The position numbers were made by a program, and so were the translations under genes. The notes beneath the pieces were generated by a model. The model ran no database searches and was not told the origin of the DNA. It was given only the letters and a program-made list of their open reading frames with translations. From an uncultured Ignavibacteria bacterium (GTDB taxonomy: Bacteria > Bacteroidota > Ignavibacteria > Ignavibacteriales > Ignavibacteriaceae), in assembly GCA_937996765.1 (NCBI GenBank), contig CALKUG010000079.1, forward strand, positions 1-20,733: DNA of 20,733 nt, read 5' to 3'. Of this stretch, positions 7,337 through 15,209 are shown in pieces. The number at the start of each line of letters is the position of its first letter. Within the stretch, counting starts at the first letter, position 1.

Positions 7337-8563
7337 ATCAGTACTATCTGCTAATTTGAGCGTTATTTTGAAAGTGCTTCCTTCGCCGGGAACCGAGTTT
7401 TTTAGTATAATTTTACCTTGGTGATACTCGTGCACAATTCGTTTGGTGAGAGAAAGTCCTAATCCCCATCCGCGGCGTTTAGTTGAGTATCCGGGCCTAA
7501 AAATGTCGTTGCGATGTTTTAGGTCAATACCTTTACCATTGTCGCTCACCTCAATTTCAACATTATTCCCTACCGTATTGATGTAATAATCAATTTTGCC
7601 CTGATCGTGTTCTATAGCATCAATTGCATTTTTGGTAAGGTTTTCTATCACCCATTCAAATAAATCTGCATTCATCATAGCTTTGGCCGATTGGTCGCCT
7701 ACGATGCTCAGTATAACCTTTTTCCGCATTTGAGGCAATCGCCTGTTAAAATACTCAGTTACCTTTACAATGTGTTCGTAAACTGATTCTGGTTTTAATT
7801 CACCCTTAGAACCAATTTTGGAAAAGCGGTTGGTTACCTTTGTAAGTTTTGCTACATCGTTCTGTATTTCATTGGCAGTATCCAGAACCTTATCGGGGTC
7901 GTTGTAATTCATTTTCAGCAATTCAATCCAGCCCATCAAGCTTGAAAGTGGGGTTCCGAATTGGTGTGCAGTTTCCTTTGCCATACCAACAAGTAAATTG
8001 CTTTGCTCACTTTTTTTAATCTGACTAAACCCGATATAGCCGGTTATAATAAACAAACCCGCAATAAGCAGTTGAATATATGGGTAGTATTTTAACTGAT
8101 TAATTAACTCACTATCACCGTAATGTATTTTTTGCACAATAATGGTGTCGGTACCTTGAACAAATGTCACAAGAATAGGAGGATTGTTCTCATCCATTTC
8201 TTGAATGGTTTGAGCAAAAAACTGCTTTACTCTATCGGACGACATAGTAGTATCGTAAGTCAAATTTTTAACATCTTGTGGTGCCAGTGTGTTTACATTA
8301 TCTGAAGCATCGGTAAGAATGATTGGAAAATCGATCGGCTGAATCACATTTTCAAATAGGAATGTAAGGTCGCTGGCATCGTTAGGTGAGTTGATAAGAT
8401 ATTCAATTCCTTTTGCATAGAGTTGAACAATGTCGCGTTCTTTTTTTTGCAGTTGAGAAATTAAGCGGTTGGTATAGAGAAGTGTTGCTATTCCTATTAC
8501 CAAGGCGACTCCGAGCAGAATCGCCTTGATATTAAAAGCTTTAGGTTGTTTTGACAGTTTCAC
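7322..8563 (-). CDS. Sensor histidine kinase, membrane-bound, orphan
   Basis: The 413-residue protein has two membrane helices (about 12-31 and 161-179) flanking a ~130-residue extracytoplasmic sensor region of no recognised fold. The cytoplasmic part has a HisKA H-box (KETAHQFGTPLSSL, phospho-acceptor His200). The HATPase_c boxes follow: N (ENLTKNAIDAI, Asn308/312), G1 (VSDNGKGID, ~339-347), F (near Phe355) and G2 (GWGLGLSLTKRIV). There is no HAMP domain. It starts with GTG 15 bp after the purA stop without a clear Shine-Dalgarno, so it is likely translated from the purA transcript. No response regulator is nearby, so the partner and signal are unknown. Confidence 0.9.
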   Translation of the reverse strand: MKLSKQPKAFNIKAILLGVALVIGIATLLYTNRLISQLQKKERDIVQLYAKGIEYLINSPNDASDLTFLFENVIQPIDFPIILTDASDNVNTLAPQDVKNLTYDTTMSSDRVKQFFAQTIQEMDENNPPILVTFVQGTDTIIVQKIHYGDSELINQLKYYPYIQLLIAGLFIITGYIGFSQIKKSEQSNLLVGMAKETAHQFGTPLSSLMGWIELLKMNYNDPDKVLDTANEIQNDVAKLTKVTNRFSKIGSKGELKPESVYEHIVKVTEYFNRRLPQMRKKVILSIVGDQSAKAMMNADLFEWVIENLTKNAIDAIEHDQGKIDYYINTVGNNVEIEVSDNGKGIDLKHRNDIFRPGYSTKRRGWGLGLSLTKRIVHEYHQGKIILKNSVPGEGSTFKITLKLADSTDKKTS

Positions 8564-8578
8564 TGCTATTGCACTGAT

Positions 8579-9850
8579 TTAGTCAAGAATAATGGTTTCT
8601 TCACGTTTAGGGCCGGTGGATATTATAGCCGGGGTTATACCTGCGTGTTTACAAATAAAATCTAAGTACTGCTTAGTTGTATCAGGCAAGTCGTTATAAT
8701 CGGTAATTCCTACAGTAGAGGAGTTCCATCCGGGTAGCGTTTGATATATTGGCTTAATTTTCGAGAGCTTCACCGTATCAGTTGGGTATGATCGAAGGAG
8801 TTTTCCATCGAGCTCGTACCCAATACATACTTTCAGTTCTTCAAACTCATCCAAAACATCAAGTTTAGTGATTGCAACTTTATCAACGCCCGAAATCATA
8901 GCGGCATAGCGAACCTGGAATGCATCAAACCAACCACACCTACGGGGTCTGCCAGTAGTAGCACCAAACTCTCTACCAATTCTGCGCAATTTCTCACCAT
9001 CATCATCACAAAGTTCGGTAGGGAACGGACCTTCGCCCACGCGTGTGGTATATGCTTTTACTATTCCGATTGCATCAGTAATTTTAGTTGGGGGTATGCC
9101 GCACCCAGTGGCAGCACCACCGGTTGTAGGGTTAGAAGATGTAACGTAGGGGTATGTTCCGTGGTCAACATCGAGCATCGCACCTTGTGCGCCTTCTAAA
9201 AGAATTGATTTTCCTTCAGCAATGGCGTTGGAAAAGAACAATGGAGCATCTTTTATGTATTCATCAATTACCTTGTCAAAATCAAGATATTGTGATACTA
9301 TTTCCTCAACATTGAGTTCTTCGCCTTCGTAAATCTTTTTAATGATATTATTTTTTTCTTCGATGTTTGCACGAAGTTTTTCTTCTAAAGAAGCTCTGTC
9401 AAGCAAATCAACAATCCGGATACCTTTGCGGGCATATTTATCTATGTAACACGGTCCGATACCTCTTCCTGTAGTGCCGATTTTTACTTTACCGGTTTCA
9501 CTAAGTGAATCGAGTATTTTATGATAAGGCATTATCAAATGAGCGTTGTGAGATATAAAAAGACGTTCTTTAACCGATATGCCTTTATCCTCAAGTAATT
9601 TAATCTCCTCGAGTAAAGCAACCGGGTCAATTACAACACCATTACCAATAACGCAAATAACTCCATCGCGAAGTATTCCGCTTGGAATGAGGTGAAGTAC
9701 AAATTTTTCTGAGGCATACTCTATAGTGTGCCCTGCATTTGCACCGCCTTGATATCTTGCTACGATATCATATCGTTCGCTAAGAATATCAACAATTTTA
9801 CCCTTACCTTCGTCGCCCCACTGGCAACCTACAATAACGGAAACAGCCAT
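8579..9850 (-). CDS. purA: Adenylosuccinate synthetase
   Basis: PurA joins IMP and aspartate with GTP hydrolysis to form adenylosuccinate, the committed step to AMP. The 423-residue product is normal length. It begins with VIVGCQWGDEGKGKIVD, contains the catalytic Asp13 and His41 (QGGANAGHT), IGTTGRGIGPCYIDKYAR, LLEGAQGAMLDVDHGTYP, TTGRPRRCGWFDA, and the guanine-specificity ITKLDVLD motif. I chose the ATG at 9850 because the family starts right at this motif and AAGGAT lies about 9 nt upstream; a longer in-frame extension to 9904 would add 18 unrelated residues. The histidine kinase follows 15 bp downstream. The terminator at 9905-9942 separates it from the STAS gene. Confidence 0.97.
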   Translation of the reverse strand: MAVSVIVGCQWGDEGKGKIVDILSERYDIVARYQGGANAGHTIEYASEKFVLHLIPSGILRDGVICVIGNGVVIDPVALLEEIKLLEDKGISVKERLFISHNAHLIMPYHKILDSLSETGKVKIGTTGRGIGPCYIDKYARKGIRIVDLLDRASLEEKLRANIEEKNNIIKKIYEGEELNVEEIVSQYLDFDKVIDEYIKDAPLFFSNAIAEGKSILLEGAQGAMLDVDHGTYPYVTSSNPTTGGAATGCGIPPTKITDAIGIVKAYTTRVGEGPFPTELCDDDGEKLRRIGREFGATTGRPRRCGWFDAFQVRYAAMISGVDKVAITKLDVLDEFEELKVCIGYELDGKLLRSYPTDTVKLSKIKPIYQTLPGWNSSTVGITDYNDLPDTTKQYLDFICKHAGITPAIISTGPKREETIILD

Positions 9851-9897
9851 AAACCCATTATCCTTCGATTTTAATACGCTGAACTGATGTGTGAATA

Positions 9898-9942
9898 AAA
9901 ACAAAAAGACTCCGAATCCGCAAAGCAGTACTCGGAGTCTTT
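9898..9942 (-). terminator. Rho-independent terminator of the STAS gene
   Basis: On the minus strand AAAGACTCCGA (9942-9932) pairs with TCGGAGTCTTT (9915-9905), 11 bp around a 16-nt loop, followed by TTGTTTTT. It lies 20 bp beyond the STAS stop and just upstream of purA, so purA probably has its own promoter close to its start. Confidence 0.88.
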
Positions 9943-9962
9943 AAAAGTAGGAAGCAGAAAAA

Positions 9963-10301
9963 CTAAGCGAAGCTCTCTACTGCTTTTTCAACGGTTTCGT
10001 GAACTTCGAAGATGGTGATAAGCTTTGTGATAACCAAAAGGTTCTCAATTTTGTCGCCAATATTCGAAAGTTTCAACTTACCTTCGGCTTTTGTAACCGT
10101 GGTATGTGCCGAAATAAGCATTCCCAATCCCGAAGAATTAAGAAATTTCACTTCGCCTAAATTAATAACTATATTTTTTTTACCGGATTCGATAAATTTC
10201 TTGATTGCATCTAAAAACTCAACCGACTCATCGCCACCCATGACATTGCCACTGAGTGTGATTACGACAGCATTGTAACGTTCTGAAACGGAAAATTTCA
10301 T
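9963..10301 (-). CDS. STAS-domain anti-sigma factor antagonist (SpoIIAA/RsbV-like)
   Basis: The 112-residue protein is a single STAS domain. In this family the unphosphorylated form binds a switch kinase/anti-sigma factor and frees the sigma factor. The signature loop reads VKFLNSSGLGMLISA (residues 51-65), with the phosphorylatable serine at 56/57. The usual Asp of the DSSGLG motif is Asn55 here. The start at 10301 is set by a perfect AAGGAG 7 nt upstream (AAGGAGATTAGAATG); the extra upstream reading frame is untranslated leader. No RsbW-like kinase is in the window, so its partner is elsewhere. It is divergent from the ECF sigma gene, but the STAS partner-switch normally acts on sigma-B/F-type factors, so a direct link is not implied. 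Confidence 0.9.
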   Translation of the reverse strand: MKFSVSERYNAVVITLSGNVMGGDESVEFLDAIKKFIESGKKNIVINLGEVKFLNSSGLGMLISAHTTVTKAEGKLKLSNIGDKIENLLVITKLITIFEVHETVEKAVESFA

Positions 10302-10375
10302 TCTAATCTCCTTATTTTTCCGCCCTAAGTTAATAATATAGGGAGGATATTCCAAGATTGCTGATAAATTATTTG

Positions 10376-10385
10376 AGAATATTCT
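10376..10385. promoter_or_regulatory. Perfect 10-bp palindrome upstream of the STAS gene
   Basis: AGAATATTCT lies about 75 bp upstream of the STAS start codon. Related ATATTCC sequences occur at 10338-10344 and 10442-10447 (AATATTCC overall). It may be an operator half-site pattern, but the sequence is simple and AT-rich, so this is weak. Confidence 0.25.
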
Positions 10386-10519
10386 AATATACAAAAGATT
10401 TTGTTTCCGTTTAATACAAAACTTTCACTCATACTGTCTAATATTCCATAAACGGTTATTAGTACTTGTTTATCGGAGGGGGTTTAGTAACCACAGTTAT
10501 TATTTTTGTTTCATTAAAC

Positions 10520-10544
10520 GGAACAAATTTTTTTACCAGGCGTC
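10520..10544 (+). promoter_or_regulatory. ECF-type promoter in front of the sigma factor gene
   Basis: GGAAC (10520-10524), a 16-nt spacer with a T-run, then CGTC (10541-10544). This is the general -35/-10 pattern recognised by sigma-E/sigma-W-like ECF factors. Its position directly before the ECF gene suggests autoregulation. The predicted transcript start would fall within a few bases of the ATG at 10552, implying a leaderless or nearly leaderless message. Confidence 0.6.
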
Positions 10545-10551
10545 AAAAGTT

Positions 10552-11157
10552 ATGAACGATAAAAAAAATGAGCAAGATGTGACACAAACACAAACCATTT
10601 TCCGGCTTGAGGATGATTTCTCGCTAATCAAGGATTTCCTTGAAGGAAACGAGCAGTCGTTTGTAAAGCTTGTTAACCGACACAAGGATAAAGTTCGTAA
10701 CTTAATTTACCTTACTCTTGGCAATAACTATCAAGTAGAAGATATCGCTCAAGATGTTTTTATTACTGTGTACCGAAAACTTTCTCAGTTCAATTTTAAC
10801 GCACAGTTTTCAACTTGGTTGTACCGAATAACCATCAATAAATGCAAAGACCATTTAAGGCGCGCAAAACTTCGTTCTATTTTCTCTCCTTTCGAATCAG
10901 CTGAAGATGAGAAATATGTTGAAAAGCATGATACTGATGAGTTTGAAGTAAAACAAATTATTAACGATGCAATAGCTCAACTACCCGAAAAATTGCGCAT
11001 CCCTCTTGTTCTACGTGATATAGAAGGAATGAGTTACCAAGAGATAGGTGATAGCTTAGGATTTGAGCAAGGCACTGTTAAGTCGCGAATTTTCCGTGCT
11101 CGTGAGCATCTGCGTGTTCTACTTGAACCGTATAGAAAGGATCTGTTTAATGAATAA
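10552..11157 (+). CDS. ECF-family RNA polymerase sigma factor (RpoE-like)
   Basis: The 201-residue protein has the two-domain ECF layout. Region 2 lies at about residues 37-104, with the LVNRHKDKVRNLIYLTLGN, VEDIAQDVFITVYRKL and FSTWLYRITINKCKDHLRR segments. Region 4 lies at about 136-190, with LPEKLRIPLVLRDIEGMSY and the helix-turn-helix QEIGDSLGFEQGTVKSRIFR. It directs RNA polymerase to a specific promoter set, typically for envelope stress. It has an ECF-type promoter immediately upstream and no obvious Shine-Dalgarno. Its last 8 bp overlap the start of the next gene (ATGAATAA), the standard arrangement for a sigma factor and its anti-sigma factor. Confidence 0.95.
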   Translation: MNDKKNEQDVTQTQTIFRLEDDFSLIKDFLEGNEQSFVKLVNRHKDKVRNLIYLTLGNNYQVEDIAQDVFITVYRKLSQFNFNAQFSTWLYRITINKCKDHLRRAKLRSIFSPFESAEDEKYVEKHDTDEFEVKQIINDAIAQLPEKLRIPLVLRDIEGMSYQEIGDSLGFEQGTVKSRIFRAREHLRVLLEPYRKDLFNE

Positions 11158-12763
11158 AAATGATACAACTTTGAGAATAAAAAATGAGATTCATCTTTAT
11201 CTCGATGGCGAGCTTTCGGAAAACGCAAAAGCCGAATTTGAAATGCGTTTACTCCAGAACTCAGATTTACGAGCTGAATTTGAACAGATACGCCAGCTAA
11301 AATCTCTTGTAGCACAGTCGCACGAACCCTTAACCGATGATGCGTTTTTTACAACCCGGTTAATGTCGACAATTGCAGAAAATAAAAACAAAGGTTTCTC
11401 CAAGTTTAACTGGTTTCGCTCCAGCACTGCATTTATTGCATTAACAGGTGCGGTGCTCTTTTTCTTTTGGCTCAACCCGATGTTTATTAATAAACAGATT
11501 GATGAGCATAAGCTTAGTCTTGTTGAGTTTTATTCGCAGAATCTTCGACCATTATTCGAGGACAAAAATCTTACAACGGCTCAGGTATTCGACTTTGCTT
11601 TCAATAATTCTATTGTATTGGATAATAACACACAGCACGAATTACACATTGATGCACGTGATGGCAATTCTTCGATTATTGAGGTTCGACTAAGAGATGG
11701 AAGTGTTGAAACCATTAAGTTCGAGGACTTTCTCGAACGACTCGAAATCTCCTCTGAAGGAAAAGATGAAATAGATTCAATACTCAACTACTATGCACCA
11801 AAAATCGCTTCATCAATTTTGGTTAACGATAATAATAACTCTATTGCAGTAAACTCAGATTTGGTATCGTTGCAAGAAGCTGTTCGTGCTGAAGTGTATA
11901 ATGTGGCATTGGCGCATAATTCCAGAGGTTTACAAGTGGTTATGCCTCACGTACCTATAATAAGCGATCGTCACAATATTGCACAATTTGTATCGCAGGT
12001 AAAAAATACAAATTCTAATAAGTTTTTGGTATTCTCACCTGATACTGTTTTTACAATGCAACTATTTATTGATGCTGATAGTCTAAGTAAAGAGATTGAA
12101 AAAAACTGGGAAGAGTTTGAGTCCGAACCCAATAAAGGAACTCATAAACGAAAAACATTCAGTTTCTCATTCAAAGCCCCCGGTGCCGGTTTACACGGGC
12201 AAATGGGAAGTGGTGAGATGAGAATTTTTACCGATTCAATTTCATATCGAGTTGAAATGCCACCATTCCCAACAAATATTGTAATTCCGGGTATGGATAG
12301 CATTCAACGGCAGATTGACCGTGCAATTGTACATATGAGAAGAATTCCGCTACCTGATTCTTTAGCGGGTAGAAGGCGCCTCAGTACGTATTTTGAATTT
12401 GGCGGCTCTTCGTCTGATAGCACCATGACATTTAACTTCAATATGCCGCAATTTGGTAATATTGATTCACTAATGTCTGAATTTGGAATGAGACGCGGAA
12501 GCTTTGCAGATTCGATTTTTGTAAACAGAAGGAGTCAATTTGATTCTTCAGCAGTGTTTTTCGATTTTCGGACTGATTCCCTAAAAAGTGGAGTTTTCTT
12601 TGATAAAGAAGAACTCCGTGAAGAAATGCAGGAATTCCAAAACGAAATACGTCGTTTTCGCGAAGAAATGATGGAAATGAGGAAAAACTTGCAACCCGAA
12701 CGCGGTAAAAGTGACTCTCTTAAAATTAAACGTAAAAAGATTACTACACAGGTAGAAATTTAA
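11150..12763 (+). CDS. Probable membrane anti-sigma factor with large extracytoplasmic domain
   Basis: The 537-residue protein overlaps the sigma gene by 8 bp. The N-terminal ~90 residues are cytoplasmic and include NEIHLYLDGELSENAKAEFE, which resembles the helical sigma-binding domain of anti-sigma factors but lacks the HxxxCxxC zinc motif. One membrane helix follows at about 92-108 (STAFIALTGAVLFFFWL). About 430 residues then lie outside the membrane with no family I recognise. They include aromatic strand-like segments (KTFSFSFKAPG, FNFNMPQFGNIDSLM, VFFDFRTDSL), paired MPxF motifs, and a highly charged C-terminal helix (about 486-514) that looks coiled-coil. The anti-sigma role is inferred from gene order, overlap and topology. 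The start at 11150 replaces a longer frame that would run back into the sigma gene. Confidence 0.75.
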   Translation: MNKNDTTLRIKNEIHLYLDGELSENAKAEFEMRLLQNSDLRAEFEQIRQLKSLVAQSHEPLTDDAFFTTRLMSTIAENKNKGFSKFNWFRSSTAFIALTGAVLFFFWLNPMFINKQIDEHKLSLVEFYSQNLRPLFEDKNLTTAQVFDFAFNNSIVLDNNTQHELHIDARDGNSSIIEVRLRDGSVETIKFEDFLERLEISSEGKDEIDSILNYYAPKIASSILVNDNNNSIAVNSDLVSLQEAVRAEVYNVALAHNSRGLQVVMPHVPIISDRHNIAQFVSQVKNTNSNKFLVFSPDTVFTMQLFIDADSLSKEIEKNWEEFESEPNKGTHKRKTFSFSFKAPGAGLHGQMGSGEMRIFTDSISYRVEMPPFPTNIVIPGMDSIQRQIDRAIVHMRRIPLPDSLAGRRRLSTYFEFGGSSSDSTMTFNFNMPQFGNIDSLMSEFGMRRGSFADSIFVNRRSQFDSSAVFFDFRTDSLKSGVFFDKEELREEMQEFQNEIRRFREEMMEMRKNLQPERGKSDSLKIKRKKITTQVEI

Positions 12764-12786
12764 ATTAAGCTTCATCCCCTAACCTT

Positions 12787-12829
12787 AAGCACGGGCGAGA
12801 GTAATGACTCGCCCGTGCTTTCTTTTTAT
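12787..12829 (+). terminator. Rho-independent terminator after the sigma/anti-sigma operon
   Basis: A 13-bp GC-rich stem, AAGCACGGGCGAG (12787-12799) with CTCGCCCGTGCTT (12808-12820), loop of 8 nt, then TCTTTTTAT. It separates the sigma/anti-sigma pair from the PrsW gene, which therefore needs its own promoter. Confidence 0.93.
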
Positions 12830-12914
12830 CCTGCCCGCTTTAAGTTTCTAAAATCAAATTAATTCTTATTTTGTGCATTGGTTTTAGATATTTGTAACAA
12901 TGTATAGAGAGTAA

Positions 12915-13775
12915 GTGAGTATTTTTTTATTTATAGTGTTGGTAGGTAGTGTCGTTTTTTGGCTTTACTTCATCAATAGATATGATAAACTTCGCCCGGA
13001 ACCTATGGGTGCGATTATAAAGGTTCTGTTGGTAGCCGGTTTTTTGAGCACTTTACTCGCCGGTTTTCTCAACTCAGGATTTGCTGCATTACTCGGTTTT
13101 GACCTCATGGGGGAATATACTAACTCAGTCCTTAAATCCTTTCTCTTTTCCGCTTTTGTAGGCCTGAATGAAGAGTTCTTTAAATTTTTGTTTACTTACG
13201 TGATGGTTCGTTCGCTTAAAGAATTTGATGAACCCATAGATGGACTTATATACGGAATGACAGGTGGACTTGGTTTCGCGTTTTTTGAGAACATTGATTA
13301 CGGTTTAATGGGCGGCACCTTTACTGCAATTATTCGAAATTTTAGTGCTGTTCCGCTTCATATAGCAGTTGCAGCTGTTTGGGGAATTGGTTTAAGTAAA
13401 GCACGGTTTTCCGGTGAACAGAATCCAAATTACATACTCCATTCAAAAAACTACATACTTATAGCAGCCGGAATTCATGCATTGTATGATTTTTTACTTT
13501 TTGCATCCGAGGGAACGCCACTTTCGGGTTATATGTTTTTTGTATCAGTGGCAATCGCATTTATAACTCTTTCGTTCGCGGTGAAAAAACTTAAAGAGTT
13601 TGCTCCGCATAGTGCCATTGTGAATGAGCAAGAGAGATTAAGAAAAGAGAGTTTTACTTCTCACGAAGACGGTTCTTTTTCAGGAGAGCATATCAGTTAC
13701 TGTAGATATTGCGGTACAAAGCGATATGCAGAGGATGCACTTTACTGCCATAATTGTGGCAAGCCGCTCAATTAA
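12915..13775 (+). CDS. PrsW-family intramembrane metalloprotease with C-terminal zinc ribbon
   Basis: The 286-residue protein has several membrane helices. It shows the PrsW motifs: EEFFK (Glu86, Glu87, Lys90), FFEN (Glu125, Asn126), PLHIAVAA (His149) and HALYD (His188, Asp192). B. subtilis PrsW is the site-1 protease that cuts the anti-sigma factor RsiW under envelope stress. Here a soluble tail ends in a zinc ribbon, YCRYCG...YCHNCG (Cys263, 266, 278, 281), an addition not present in the Bacillus protein. The start is a GTG at 12915 with only a weak purine-rich AGAGAG upstream. It follows the sigma/anti-sigma operon, suggesting that anti-sigma protein as substrate; this is inference. Confidence 0.88.
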   Translation: MSIFLFIVLVGSVVFWLYFINRYDKLRPEPMGAIIKVLLVAGFLSTLLAGFLNSGFAALLGFDLMGEYTNSVLKSFLFSAFVGLNEEFFKFLFTYVMVRSLKEFDEPIDGLIYGMTGGLGFAFFENIDYGLMGGTFTAIIRNFSAVPLHIAVAAVWGIGLSKARFSGEQNPNYILHSKNYILIAAGIHALYDFLLFASEGTPLSGYMFFVSVAIAFITLSFAVKKLKEFAPHSAIVNEQERLRKESFTSHEDGSFSGEHISYCRYCGTKRYAEDALYCHNCGKPLN

Positions 13776-13807
13776 CACCCAATATTTTTAATTTAAGGAA
13801 AATTATT

Positions 13808-15202
13808 TTGAACATTCTTAAAAAGTTATTAATAGTATTTTTACTAACAATAGGTATTAATGCACAAAAGGCCACTTTAGATCAGATTGTTGGTTCGGCA
13901 TACACAAGCAATAAAGGATATCAATTTTTACAACGAGCCACCGATGAAACCGGCGGTCGTTTAATGGGTTCGGATGGGAACAAAAAAGGTATCCAAATCC
14001 TTAAGGATGAATTAAAAAAAATTGGAATTGAAGCTCGTGAGGAATCTTTTGTAGTTCCTGGCTGGCGTAGAGGTGATGATAAACTAACCATAACCAAACC
14101 CTTCGAAAAACCAATAACTGCTTTTGCATTGGGATACACAGAGAAAGAAGCCCCTTTCACAGCAGAAGTTGTTTATGCCTCCTATGGAGACACTTCGGAT
14201 TACTCCGGTATTTCCGCTGAAGGTAAGATTGTTATAGTAACACAAGAAGCACCACCGGCTCCAAGAAAATCAATGATTAGGCAAGAAGTGATTAGAATAG
14301 CCACACTTAACAAAGCACGAGCTGTTTTATTCACCTATGCAGAACGCGGTGGCAGAGTAATGGTGGGCACTGGGGATTTCCACGGAAGACCTTTAAAGGT
14401 TCCTGCTTTTACCATACCGTATGAAGTTGGTAAAATGCTTGTTCGTTTATTACAAGCAGGCGAGAAAGTTGAAATGAGTATCGATGTTAAGTCGTATTGT
14501 GTACCTGTCGATACTGTTTCAAATGTAATCGCTTCAATACCCGGAAAATCGGATAAAAAGATTGTAGTTGGTGCACACTACGACTCTTGGGATTTAGGTA
14601 CAGGTGCAATAGACAACGGATTGGGTTCGGCAATTTTATTTGATGTTGCTCGCTTGTTAAAAGAAACCGGCAAAACTTATGATTACACTATAGAATTTGT
14701 GTGGTTTAATGGTGAAGAGTTTGGATTGTTTGGCGCCTCAAATTATGCAGAGAAGCATAAAAATGAGAATATGGTGGCCATGATAAATATGGACATGGTA
14801 GGCACTCCAAACGGGTGGAATCTTATGGGTTTTGATGAGTACAGGAGTTCGTTTGAAACCGTAATAAATAATTTTTCCGGTTTTGATTTAACAGTAGGTG
14901 TCCGCTCAACACCATGGTCTAATAGTGATCATGTCCCATTTTTAGTGCAAGGGGTTCCTGTTTTTACCCCTTCTGCATCATTAGCACCGGGGCAGGGTGA
15001 GACTTACCACAATTACACAGATACATTCGACAAAGTAAAGCGAGATCAACTTTCTGCGGCTGCAGGGTTTGTTGCCGGCTCCTTACATATATTGATGACC
15101 GATGCTTCCATGCAATTTAAAAAGATGCCGCAGGCACAACTTCACCAAATGCTTAAGAAAAACAGTCTTTATGATTTATTGGTAACCCAGGGCTGGATTT
15201 AA
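13808..15202 (+). CDS. Secreted M28-family zinc metallopeptidase with PA domain
   Basis: The 464-residue protein starts with a signal peptide (MNILKKLLIVFLLTIGINAQ). A protease-associated (PA) domain, about residues 110-240, is inserted ahead of the M28 catalytic core. The two-zinc site is complete: His257 and Asp269 (GAHYDSWDLGTGAIDNG), catalytic Glu303 with ligand Glu304 (WFNGEEFGLFG), Asp329 (INMDMVG) and His401 (TYHNYTDTFDKV). It resembles plasma glutamate carboxypeptidase-type aminopeptidases that trim peptides outside the cytoplasm. I chose the TTG at 13808 because AAGGAAA lies about 6 nt upstream and the signal peptide begins there; a longer frame from 13754 would overlap prsW and spoil the signal sequence. 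It lies 32 bp after prsW and is likely co-transcribed with it. Confidence 0.92.
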   Translation: MNILKKLLIVFLLTIGINAQKATLDQIVGSAYTSNKGYQFLQRATDETGGRLMGSDGNKKGIQILKDELKKIGIEAREESFVVPGWRRGDDKLTITKPFEKPITAFALGYTEKEAPFTAEVVYASYGDTSDYSGISAEGKIVIVTQEAPPAPRKSMIRQEVIRIATLNKARAVLFTYAERGGRVMVGTGDFHGRPLKVPAFTIPYEVGKMLVRLLQAGEKVEMSIDVKSYCVPVDTVSNVIASIPGKSDKKIVVGAHYDSWDLGTGAIDNGLGSAILFDVARLLKETGKTYDYTIEFVWFNGEEFGLFGASNYAEKHKNENMVAMINMDMVGTPNGWNLMGFDEYRSSFETVINNFSGFDLTVGVRSTPWSNSDHVPFLVQGVPVFTPSASLAPGQGETYHNYTDTFDKVKRDQLSAAAGFVAGSLHILMTDASMQFKKMPQAQLHQMLKKNSLYDLLVTQGWI

Positions 15203-15209
15203 AAATTAA

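Noticed and set aside
13754..13807. Longer start (TTG at 13754) for the M28 peptidase
   Set aside because: It would overlap prsW and put a non-signal segment before a good signal peptide; the TTG at 13808 has its own Shine-Dalgarno.
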